Positions 1 through 6,532 of a stretch of 11,624 bases of DNA are shown piece after piece. A program made the translations under genes and the position numbers. The notes under the pieces were generated by a model. It was given only the letters and a program-made list of their open reading frames with translations. It ran no database searches and had not been told where the DNA came from. The DNA comes from Bacteroidota bacterium (GTDB taxonomy: Bacteria; Bacteroidota; Bacteroidia; Bacteroidales; VadinHA17). The stretch is from assembly GCA_022711195.1 (NCBI GenBank), contig JAKLFN010000050.1:1-11624 (forward strand). Reading direction: 5' to 3'. How positions within the stretch are numbered: position 1 is the first letter of the stretch; the number at the start of each line of letters is the position of its first letter.

Positions 1-726
1 CTCACGACCATGAAACAGATGCTTCAGCTTGAACCCGGAATATACTTCGACATAGCTGTTCCGGAAATGTCAGGCCTCCTGATAAGCGATCACAATTATG
101 ATCCCGACAGTATCTACAATGTTGCCTCATCCATTCTTCCGCGTCTGAAAGCAATAGATTATGAGCTGCGCGCTTCCGGCAAGCAGATAGCGGCAGCCAG
201 AGGAGCCATCTCTCCCAGCCTTTCAGTCGGAGGCGCCATATATACAGGATACTATAAAGTCATAAGTGATGCTACCGGGCCGCAGGAATCATTCTCCTCA
301 CAGATGAAAAACAACAACAGCCAGGCGCTCTATATGTCTGTCAACATCCCCATCTTCAATAATTATGCAACAGGAAGGAATATCCGCATTGCAAAGATCC
401 GGAAAACCGACGCTGCCCTCCGCCTGGAACAGGAAAAAAACAACCTTTATACTGAAGTTGAGAACGCCTGCCTCGAATATAACAGGGGAAGGGATGAATA
501 TACTGCAGCTCTCGACAATCTTGAATTCAACAGGAAATCATTCAGCGCCGTGGAAAAGAAGTTTGAAACAGGGCTGGTTGATGTCACTGATTATTCTGCA
601 GCTAAAACCACACTCTTCAGAGCCGAAACAGAGGCACTGAGGACAAAGCTTCAGATCATTATCAGGAAACTTACTATCGGATATTACACCACAGGAGAAT
701 ATATGAATACAATCTTTCAGCAATAA
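1..726 (+). CDS. TolC-family outer-membrane efflux channel, C-terminal half (5' end outside window)
   Basis: This is the outer-membrane channel of a tripartite export pump, expected to cross the outer membrane and periplasm as a trimer. The frame is open from base 1 (L-T-T before the Met at base 10), so that Met is probably internal. About 240 residues are visible, roughly half the usual 430-500 of the family. Counting from the Met at base 10, a helical stretch (about 38-66) leads to a beta strand ending in SVGGAIYTGYY (about 72-82). A second strand-like segment, ALYMSVNIPIFNNYATGRN, lies at about 106-124. A long amphipathic helical pair follows, with the typical late-TolC pattern KKFETGLVDVTDYSAAKTTL (about 183-202) and a tail ending IGYYTTGEYM. 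The adaptor gene starts 18 bases downstream, which supports one operon. Family assignment is confident; the substrate cannot be inferred. Confidence 0.88.
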   Translation, partial: LTTMKQMLQLEPGIYFDIAVPEMSGLLISDHNYDPDSIYNVASSILPRLKAIDYELRASGKQIAAARGAISPSLSVGGAIYTGYYKVISDATGPQESFSSQMKNNNSQALYMSVNIPIFNNYATGRNIRIAKIRKTDAALRLEQEKNNLYTEVENACLEYNRGRDEYTAALDNLEFNRKSFSAVEKKFETGLVDVTDYSAAKTTLFRAETEALRTKLQIIIRKLTIGYYTTGEYMNTIFQQ

Positions 727-744
727 CAGAAACACAAAACCATA

Positions 745-2022
745 ATGGATACCCCTATCGAAAAGATGGACAAGCCCATCGCAAAGAAAAAAGGACTCAA
801 AAAGAAACATCTGGCATATATCGCCGGTGGTATATTAATCTTCGTACTGATATACATGGCTTTCTTCACCGACCGTACCTCAACCTACAGGGTGGAAAAG
901 GATAAACTGATCATCGAAACTATTATTAAAGACCAGTTCAACGATTATATCACTGTCCCGGGAACTGTCGAACCAATAAGCACAATCTTCCTCGATGCCC
1001 AGGAAGGCGGCCGTGTTGAAGAGATACTTATCGAAGAAGGATCGATGGTGAAGAAGGGAGATATCATCCTCCGGCTGAGCAATCCCGATCTCTACCTCAA
1101 CATCCTCGACAGCGAAGCGCAGCTGGCTGAAAAGGAAAACTTCCTCAGGAACACTCAGGTAACCATGGAACAGGAAAGGATCTCCATAAAGAGAGAGCTT
1201 ATAAACCTGAAATTCGACATTGAAAGAAAAGAACGTACATTCCGGCAGAACGAGGAGCTGATGAAAGACAACCTTATCTCGAAGGAGGAATTTATCCGCT
1301 CAAAAGAAGATCTTGAAATGGCCCGGAGCTCACAGGAGCTCTTTATTGAAAGGCAAAGAGCCGACTCCCTCTTCAGGTCGGTTCAGGTAGAAACAATCAA
1401 AGGCAACCTCGAAAATATGCGCCGCAACCTGGCACTTGTAAGGCAACGGGTCGAAAACCTGAACGTAAGGGCTAATATCGACGGTCAGCTGGGCCTGCTG
1501 GTCCCGGAAATAGGCCAGTCAATCTCACGCGGAGCTAACATGGGACAGATAAACGTTCTTACATCCTACAAGGTGTCGGCACAGATCGATGAACATTATA
1601 TTGATCGTGTAAGGACACAGCTTACTGCCACACTTGACAGGCAGGGGAGCCTTTATAACCTGGTTGTCAGGAGAGTTTATCCTGATGTAAGGAACGGGAC
1701 CTTCGAGATCGATATGACTTTTACCGACACCATACCGGAAAATATAAGGACAGGACAGACATATTATATAAGCCTTCAGCTGGGCCAGCCAAGGGAATCA
1801 CTGCTGGTACCTATCGGCGGATTCTTCCAGGAAACAGGCGGGCAATGGATATTCGTTCTCGATCCCTCCGGATCATTTGCAACCAGGAGAAATATTTCGA
1901 TCGGGAGAAAAAATCCCAGGTATTATGAAGTACTCGGTGGATTGCAGGCGGGTGAAAAAGTAATTATCTCCGGCTACGAATCATTTGGTAAAAATGAAAA
2001 ACTGGTATTCAAAAACAACTAA
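745..2022 (+). CDS. Periplasmic adaptor (membrane fusion protein, HlyD/MacA type) of an ABC efflux pump
   Basis: This protein should bridge an inner-membrane ABC permease to the TolC-type channel encoded just upstream. It has 425 residues. A Lys-rich cytoplasmic tail (1-22) precedes one membrane anchor (about 23-41, AYIAGGILIFVLIYMAFF). The first half of the lipoyl/barrel-sandwich domain is at about 82-112 (GGRVEEILIEEGSMVKKGD). A long charged coiled-coil hairpin follows (about 113-236), then the second lipoyl half (about 238-270, VRANIDGQLGLLVPEIGQSI), a beta-barrel (about 273-345) and a membrane-proximal domain ending in GLQAGEKVIISGYES. A lipobox Cys is absent, so anchoring is by the N-terminal helix. 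The ATG at 745 is preferred because it leaves an 18-base gap to the upstream stop; an in-frame ATG seven codons later is also possible. No Shine-Dalgarno sequence is evident, as is usual in Bacteroidota. The ATPase gene starts 39 bases downstream. Confidence 0.92.
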   Translation: MDTPIEKMDKPIAKKKGLKKKHLAYIAGGILIFVLIYMAFFTDRTSTYRVEKDKLIIETIIKDQFNDYITVPGTVEPISTIFLDAQEGGRVEEILIEEGSMVKKGDIILRLSNPDLYLNILDSEAQLAEKENFLRNTQVTMEQERISIKRELINLKFDIERKERTFRQNEELMKDNLISKEEFIRSKEDLEMARSSQELFIERQRADSLFRSVQVETIKGNLENMRRNLALVRQRVENLNVRANIDGQLGLLVPEIGQSISRGANMGQINVLTSYKVSAQIDEHYIDRVRTQLTATLDRQGSLYNLVVRRVYPDVRNGTFEIDMTFTDTIPENIRTGQTYYISLQLGQPRESLLVPIGGFFQETGGQWIFVLDPSGSFATRRNISIGRKNPRYYEVLGGLQAGEKVIISGYESFGKNEKLVFKNN

Positions 2023-2061
2023 TAACCAATAACTCTTAACCACTCACTAATAACATAAGTC

Positions 2062-2724
2062 ATGATCAAGACAAATGAATTGACCAAGATCTTCAGAACT
2101 GAAGAAGTTGAAACCACAGCTCTCAACAAGGTTAACCTTACCGTAAAGGAAGGTGAATATGTGGCTGTAATGGGCCCCTCAGGATGCGGAAAGTCGACAT
2201 TACTGAATATTCTCGGCCTCCTCGACAATCCCTCATCGGGAAGCTATATCTTTAACGGCACCGAGGTCGCAAATCTTAAAGAACGCGACAGGACAATATT
2301 CAGGAAAGGGAATATAGGCTTTGTCTTTCAGAGCTTCAACCTTATCGACGAACTGAATGTTTACGAAAACGTCGAACTGCCTCTTATTTATCTTAAAATG
2401 AAAGGCGCCGAACGTAAGAAAAAAGTAGAGGAAGCGCTCGATCGGATGAAGATCACACATCGTGCAAAACACTTCCCCCAGCAGCTGTCAGGCGGTCAGC
2501 AGCAAAGAGTGGCCATCGCACGTGCAGTGGTGGCAAATCCAAAACTGATCCTTGCCGACGAGCCTACAGGTAACCTCGATTCAAAAAACGGTATCGAAGT
2601 AATAAACCTTCTTACCGAACTCAACAAAGAGGGAACAACCATTATCATGGTCACACACAGCGACAGGGACGCAGGCTATGCACACAGGATCGTAAACCTT
2701 TTCGATGGACAGATCGTAGGCTGA
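2062..2724 (+). CDS. ABC transporter ATP-binding protein, MacB/LolD type
   Basis: This cytoplasmic ATPase should power an FtsX/MacB-type permease. It has 220 residues, the normal length for a stand-alone LolD/MacB-type nucleotide-binding domain. All catalytic motifs are intact: Walker A GPSGCGKST (38-46), Q-loop Gln90 (GFVFQSFNL), signature LSGGQQQR (142-149), Walker B LILADEP with catalytic Glu167, D-loop NLD (171-173) and H-loop His199 (MVTHS). PTGNLDS after Walker B is typical of the MacB/LolD/FtsE group. It is the third gene of the rightward operon, 39 bases after the adaptor. The unusual point is that no permease follows: the next gene is convergent and 19 bases away. The probable partners are the three permeases encoded leftwards from 11369 to 4145. 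E. coli MacB fuses the ATPase to its permease; here they are separate. Confidence 0.95.
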   Translation: MIKTNELTKIFRTEEVETTALNKVNLTVKEGEYVAVMGPSGCGKSTLLNILGLLDNPSSGSYIFNGTEVANLKERDRTIFRKGNIGFVFQSFNLIDELNVYENVELPLIYLKMKGAERKKKVEEALDRMKITHRAKHFPQQLSGGQQQRVAIARAVVANPKLILADEPTGNLDSKNGIEVINLLTELNKEGTTIIMVTHSDRDAGYAHRIVNLFDGQIVG

Positions 2725-2747
2725 GAATCACAGGGAGAAGATCTCAG
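2721..2747. other. Short inverted repeat spanning the two convergent stop codons
   Basis: CTGAGA (2721-2726) and TCTCAG (2742-2747) are perfect 6-bp inverted arms around a 15-base spacer. The ATPase stop (TGA, 2722-2724) lies in the left arm and the regulator stop (2744-2746 on the minus strand) in the right arm. It could be a weak bidirectional terminator between converging genes, but the stem is short, the loop long and there is no T-run. Chance is a real alternative. Confidence 0.25.
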
Positions 2748-3664
2748 GTCTGCTTCAGCTTACTATACAGAGTCTGCCTCGTGATACCGAGCTTAGCGGC
2801 AGCAACACTTATGTTGTTGCCGTTTCTTTTTAGTGTATCGAGGATGTACTTTCTTTCCATTTCTGCAAGGGTCAGCTCATGATGAAAAATATTCCTCTGC
2901 GCAGCTCCCAGGTCAAAGTCTGAGGGAAGCAGGACAGATGACTCACACATGATCACAGCCTTTTCAATGGCATGCTGCAACTCCCTGACATTGCCTGGCC
3001 AGCTGTGGGTTGCGAGCCTTTCCAGCGCCTGGGTCTTGATCTTCATCGTTCCCTTGTTGTACTTTTCACAAAAGACCTTTACAAAATGATTTGCCAGTAT
3101 CGGGATATCATCCACCCTGTCGCGCAAAGGAGGCACCTCAATCATAATTGTATTGATCCTGTAAAACAGATCCTCACGGAATCTTCCCTCATGCACCATC
3201 CTCACCAGGTCACTGTTTGTTGCACAGATAAGTCTTATATTCACCGATACCGGCCTGTTCGATCCGACTCTTGTCACCTGCCTGCTCTGAAGTGCATTCA
3301 GTATCTTTGCCTGTGACTGCAATGAAAGATTTCCGATCTCATCAAGGAAAAGTGTTCCTCCGTTTGCAATCTCAAATTTTCCCTTCCTGTCCTCCCTGGC
3401 ATCTGTGAATGCCCCTTTTACATGGCCAAAAAGCTCGCTCTCGAGAAGCGACTCGGTAAGCGATCCCATATCGACACTTACCATCAGTTCTCCCGACCTG
3501 TGCGATTGTGAATGTATCTCCGCGGCAATTAGCTCCTTACCGGTGCCATTCTCTCCCGTGATCAGAACATTGGCATCTGTGGGAGCTATCTTCCTTACAA
3601 TATTCATCACATTGATTATCGTCGGAGATGCTCCCCTGATAAGCCTATCCGGTACTTTACCCAT
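2744..3664 (-). CDS. Sigma-54-dependent transcriptional activator lacking a receiver domain (AAA+ plus Fis-type HTH)
   Basis: This is a bacterial enhancer-binding protein that should remodel RNA polymerase-sigma-54 at promoters. It has 306 residues. The AAA+ domain starts almost at once: Walker A GENGTGKE (37-44), sigma-54-contact loop GAFTDA (84-89), Walker B TLFLDE (104-109), sensor I ATN (148-150), arginine-finger region RFREDLFYRIN (161-171) and sensor II WPGNVRELQ (222-230). A Fis-type helix-turn-helix (about 265-304, ISVAAAKLGITRQTLYSKLK) closes the protein. The N-terminal receiver usual in Bacteroidota homologues of about 450 residues is absent. It cannot be recovered by an earlier start, because an in-frame stop lies at 3692-3694 and no standard start codon lies between it and the ATG. 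No histidine kinase gene is visible. The layout resembles PspF. The loop reads GAFTDA instead of GAFTGA but keeps the key Thr. The gene is divergent from the GRAM-like gene across 134 bases. Targets are unknown; the neighbouring pump genes are the natural guess. Confidence 0.92.
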   Translation of the reverse strand: MGKVPDRLIRGASPTIINVMNIVRKIAPTDANVLITGENGTGKELIAAEIHSQSHRSGELMVSVDMGSLTESLLESELFGHVKGAFTDAREDRKGKFEIANGGTLFLDEIGNLSLQSQAKILNALQSRQVTRVGSNRPVSVNIRLICATNSDLVRMVHEGRFREDLFYRINTIMIEVPPLRDRVDDIPILANHFVKVFCEKYNKGTMKIKTQALERLATHSWPGNVRELQHAIEKAVIMCESSVLLPSDFDLGAAQRNIFHHELTLAEMERKYILDTLKRNGNNISVAAAKLGITRQTLYSKLKQT

Positions 3665-3699
3665 AGGTAATATTATTGAATGACCAATATATTAAAAAT

Positions 3700-3716
3700 T
3701 GTCTAATTATTAGACA
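3700..3716. promoter_or_regulatory. Perfect 17-bp palindrome, candidate operator between divergent genes
   Basis: TGTCTAATTATTAGACA has perfect 8-bp arms around a single central T. It lies in the 134-base gap between the regulator (start 3664, minus) and the GRAM-like gene (start 3799, plus), 35 bases and 82 bases from them. The symmetry suits a dimeric DNA-binding protein such as the Fis-type HTH of the adjacent activator. The one-base centre makes it a poor RNA hairpin, so a DNA site is more likely than a terminator. That the neighbouring regulator binds it is inference. Confidence 0.5.
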
Positions 3717-3798
3717 CCTGCATGTTTTAATTATTATTTGTTGTGCAGCTTTTTCTCCTGATTCCAGTCTTTTAATCATAACAACCACAACCTGTAAA

Positions 3799-4107
3799 AT
3801 GACAATTAACTTAAATCCAAACGAGGTGGTCCTGAACGCAGGCGACACGAACCAGGTAATTGACAATCTGAAAATTGACGGCAAGCTGATTGTTACAAAC
3901 CAAAGAATCTACTTCAGGGCATTAAAGGAAGAGCTTGCATCTTTTAACCTCGAAATACTTTTTGACAATATCCTTGAAGTGATATTTTATCAGAAAGGAG
4001 TCTTTGCCTTAAAAGGAATCACAGTGGTTACCCGCGATGGCAAGGACCACAGCTTTCCGCTTAAGAAACGCGATGAGATCGGATCGCTGATCAACAAAAT
4101 GTATTAA
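3799..4107 (+). CDS. Small GRAM/PH-like domain protein of unknown function
   Basis: This 102-residue cytoplasmic protein has no signal peptide or membrane segment. Alternating beta strands and the stretch GKLIVTNQRIYF (28-39) match the 'G-x-L-x-hydrophobic-T-N-x-R-hydrophobic-hydrophobic-F' pattern of GRAM and bacterial PH-like domains, which commonly bind lipids or membranes. Further strands follow (ILEVIFYQKG, FALKGITVVTRDG), then a C-terminal helix (RDEIGSLINKMY), so almost the whole protein is one domain. The ATG at 3799 is chosen because the domain begins directly after it. The frame is open back to a TTG at 3676, but that stretch is low-complexity, has no domain-like sequence and runs through the palindrome at 3700-3716. 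The gene is divergent from the sigma-54 activator and convergent with the permease operon, 37 bases from the stop of the last permease gene. A link to the pump is inferred from position only. Confidence 0.72.
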   Translation: MTINLNPNEVVLNAGDTNQVIDNLKIDGKLIVTNQRIYFRALKEELASFNLEILFDNILEVIFYQKGVFALKGITVVTRDGKDHSFPLKKRDEIGSLINKMY

Positions 4108-4144
4108 TCCCGGGCATCTTATCATATTGTAAAAGCCGCTTTGT

Positions 4145-6520
4145 CTACTCATACCTCAATGAGTCAACAGGATTTTTCATTGCTGCCCTGAGAATCTTAA
4201 AGCTTAAAGTCGCCATTGTGGCGATGATCATGATCATTGATGCCGCAACCAGGATGCCTGCCCCGATCTCCACAAAATAATCCCAGATACTGTCCATAAG
4301 TTTCAGCGACAAATAAAAACCTCCTGCCGAGCCGAGCAGGGCGGCAATTAATAGTATTACCAGAAACTTTTTACTGATCAGGAACATTAACAGCGGTACC
4401 GGCGCTCCCTGTATCTTTCTGATGCCTACTTCTTTGGTCCTTCGTATTATATCAAGGGAAACAAGGTTATACATTCCTATCAGCGACAGAAGTGTCGCAA
4501 TTATGGCGAGGAACACTACTACTTTCAGGATACTTCCGTTAATATCCTTTTCCTCCTGCATAATATCTTCCTGTGTCCGGCCGGCGAAAACCTGGTTACT
4601 CGACATCTTTTTCCATTCATCGCCCAGGTAATCGAGCACATCCGCAATGTCTTCCGGATTTGTTCTTACAGCAAGGATGCCAAAATCATTACGGTCAGAG
4701 AGTCTCAAAACGGCAGGCTCAATTTTCTGCCACACACCGGAAGTATAGAAATCCTCCACAACACCTATCACGGTAAGGGTCGTTGTGTCGTATAGTGTAA
4801 TTGCCTTTCCGACAGCATCACTCCAGCCGAAGTCATTAACCAGCTTCTTATTTACTATTATCGATTTGTTTGACCTGTCGGCACCGGCTCTCTCCCGGTC
4901 AAATAACCTTCCTTCGGTGAGACGTAATCCTACTGCCCGGGCATATTCAGGACCTATGTCGAGAAAATCTGTTTCAAGCTGCTTTTCTGCATCTTTTACC
5001 GGCCTCCTGTTAACACCCCATCCGATATGGTTCCATGTACCTTCGGCAGCGATGACCTTTGGGTTCGAAATAACCTCATTGCGGTAAGAAGAATACAAAT
5101 TCCCCGGAACAGGTACAACAATAATCCTGTCGCGGTCATAGCCAAGATCGAGGGTATTCTGATAAACGGCATTTCTCGAAAAAGAGATCCCCATAACCAG
5201 CGACATAATGGAAATGGTAAACTGAAGAACAAGAAGCAGTGCCGACAGCTTCCCTGATCCGTGAAAAGGTGATGCACCCTTAAATACATAAGCAGGGCTG
5301 AAAGAGCTGATATAAAGCGCCGGATATACGCCGGCAATGAAACCTGTCAGAAATAAAAGCAGTACCAGGAATATCCAGAACACCGCATACTTACTGAATG
5401 TCAGCTCGATGGACATATAAGCCCACAGGCTGCTGTATGCAGGCACCAGAAAGGCTGCAATGGCCAGACCTGTGAGCAGAGCCAGGAAGCATATAATTAA
5501 TGTTTCCACCATGAACTGGGTTACCAGCTGAACCCTCTGTCCCCCGAATGTTTTCCTGAGCCCTATTTCTTTCACCCGCCTGCTGAATGTTGCAACCGAT
5601 GTATTTGCAAAATTGAAACAGGCGATAAGGAGTATGAAGAGAGCCATTATGGGAGGAGCATAAAGTGCAGCAGGATGTAATGAAGACCTGAGTCCCGAAG
5701 ACCAGATATCCATGGAGTTCTTACCGACATCTTTAAGAGGCACCAGCGAAAACCTGTTTATCCTGAAGTCCTCCCTTGCCCGGTTCTGAACAGGCAGGTA
5801 GGTCTTTAATCCTTCCGTAACTGATGATAACACTGATCTGTCGGGAATCTGAACAAATAATCCTCTTGTCATCCATCGCCAGTCTGCATCATTCACATTC
5901 CACATCAGCATGAAATTATCAAAGTGTGAAAGAACATCCATCTGGAAACTGGAATTCTCCGGCATATCTCTGAACACTCCGCTTACCGTATAGGTGAATT
6001 CCCTGCTCTGGTCGTTAAAGACTGAAACCGTCTTGCCAACAGGATAACTCTCCCCGAAGAGGATCTTTGACATCTTCTCGCTCAGGAAAATATTAGCCTG
6101 CCCGGCAACAGATGCTTTATCGCCATAGATCAGGGGCAAAGTAAAAATGTTTAAGAACTCCGGATCGACATATAATATATTTGCCTGGAAGATATTCTCT
6201 CCTGTTCTGACAGGCGAACCCGATCGGGCAAACCGGGCTGCACGTTCAATTCCAGGGAGGTCTTTCTTTATCCCGAGGCCCAGGGTAGCCGGTACCGCGC
6301 CATATTCCTGCTCCCTGCCCTGCATATCCCTGAAACAGGTGATCCGGTATATCTCATCAAAATTCTCGTGGCTCCTGTCAAACTCATAATTGAACATGTG
6401 ATTGAAAAAGGCAACGATGCATGTTGCAAGCGCAATCCCCATTCCGGCAATATTGATAAGCGTAAAGATCCTGTTCTTCCATAAATTCCTGAAAGTGACA
6501 ACGAGGTAATTCCTGAACAT
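4145..6520 (-). CDS. FtsX/MacB-type ABC permease, third and last gene of the permease operon
   Basis: This inner-membrane permease has 791 residues and no ATPase motifs, so it needs a separate nucleotide-binding protein. Predicted membrane segments lie at about 18-40, 288-308, 332-360, 378-402, 426-446, 664-690, 716-738 and 752-774. They form two halves, each with one helix, a large periplasmic MacB_PCD-like domain (about 41-285 and 447-660) and a three-helix FtsX unit. The cytoplasmic coupling helices that touch the ATPase are RRVKEIGLRKTFGG (about 314-327) and RRTKEVGIRKIQGA (693-706). This repeat makes the protein resemble a fused MacB dimer. The tail NPVDSLRYE is the family's usual C-terminus. 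It starts 12 bases after the stop of the preceding permease gene, with AGAGG close to the ATG. Its ATPase may be the one encoded at 2062-2724. The substrate (drug, peptide or lipoprotein) cannot be told. Confidence 0.93.
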   Translation of the reverse strand: MFRNYLVVTFRNLWKNRIFTLINIAGMGIALATCIVAFFNHMFNYEFDRSHENFDEIYRITCFRDMQGREQEYGAVPATLGLGIKKDLPGIERAARFARSGSPVRTGENIFQANILYVDPEFLNIFTLPLIYGDKASVAGQANIFLSEKMSKILFGESYPVGKTVSVFNDQSREFTYTVSGVFRDMPENSSFQMDVLSHFDNFMLMWNVNDADWRWMTRGLFVQIPDRSVLSSVTEGLKTYLPVQNRAREDFRINRFSLVPLKDVGKNSMDIWSSGLRSSLHPAALYAPPIMALFILLIACFNFANTSVATFSRRVKEIGLRKTFGGQRVQLVTQFMVETLIICFLALLTGLAIAAFLVPAYSSLWAYMSIELTFSKYAVFWIFLVLLLFLTGFIAGVYPALYISSFSPAYVFKGASPFHGSGKLSALLLVLQFTISIMSLVMGISFSRNAVYQNTLDLGYDRDRIIVVPVPGNLYSSYRNEVISNPKVIAAEGTWNHIGWGVNRRPVKDAEKQLETDFLDIGPEYARAVGLRLTEGRLFDRERAGADRSNKSIIVNKKLVNDFGWSDAVGKAITLYDTTTLTVIGVVEDFYTSGVWQKIEPAVLRLSDRNDFGILAVRTNPEDIADVLDYLGDEWKKMSSNQVFAGRTQEDIMQEEKDINGSILKVVVFLAIIATLLSLIGMYNLVSLDIIRRTKEVGIRKIQGAPVPLLMFLISKKFLVILLIAALLGSAGGFYLSLKLMDSIWDYFVEIGAGILVAASMIMIIATMATLSFKILRAAMKNPVDSLRYE

Positions 6521-6532
6521 ATGCCTCTGTAT

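Noticed and set aside
365..810. Overlapping ORFs on both strands within the TolC-type gene
   Set aside because: They lie in other frames of a clear coding sequence, show no recognisable domain and look like shadows. The same applies to the many short plus-strand ORFs across the three permease genes.
1430..1446. TGGCAC-N5-AGGCA on the plus strand, close to the sigma-54 consensus with correct GG-N10-GC spacing
   Set aside because: It lies deep in the adaptor coding sequence, about 600 bases before the next start codon, and would give a transcript starting mid-gene. Most likely a codon coincidence.
3744..3759. GG-N10-GC on the minus strand upstream of the activator gene, as in sigma-54 promoters
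   Set aside because: Only the GG and GC dinucleotides match; the rest of the -24 element (AGGAGA against TGGCAC) does not. In a region this size such a match is expected by chance.
3676..3798. Longer form of the GRAM-like protein starting at a TTG at 3676
   Set aside because: The extra 41 residues show no domain-like sequence, the start codon is unusual, and the stretch runs through the palindrome. The ATG at 3799 begins the domain directly.
3657..3884. Minus-strand ORF of 75 codons upstream of the activator, examined as a possible lost receiver domain
   Set aside because: It has none of the receiver hallmarks (acidic pair, phosphorylatable Asp, conserved Lys) and overlaps the GRAM-like gene. 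It is a shadow frame.
4108..4144. Possible terminator between the converging GRAM-like gene and the permease operon (AAAGC-C-GCTTT at 4132-4142)
   Set aside because: The arms are separated by a single base, so a hairpin cannot form properly, and there is no adjacent T-run.
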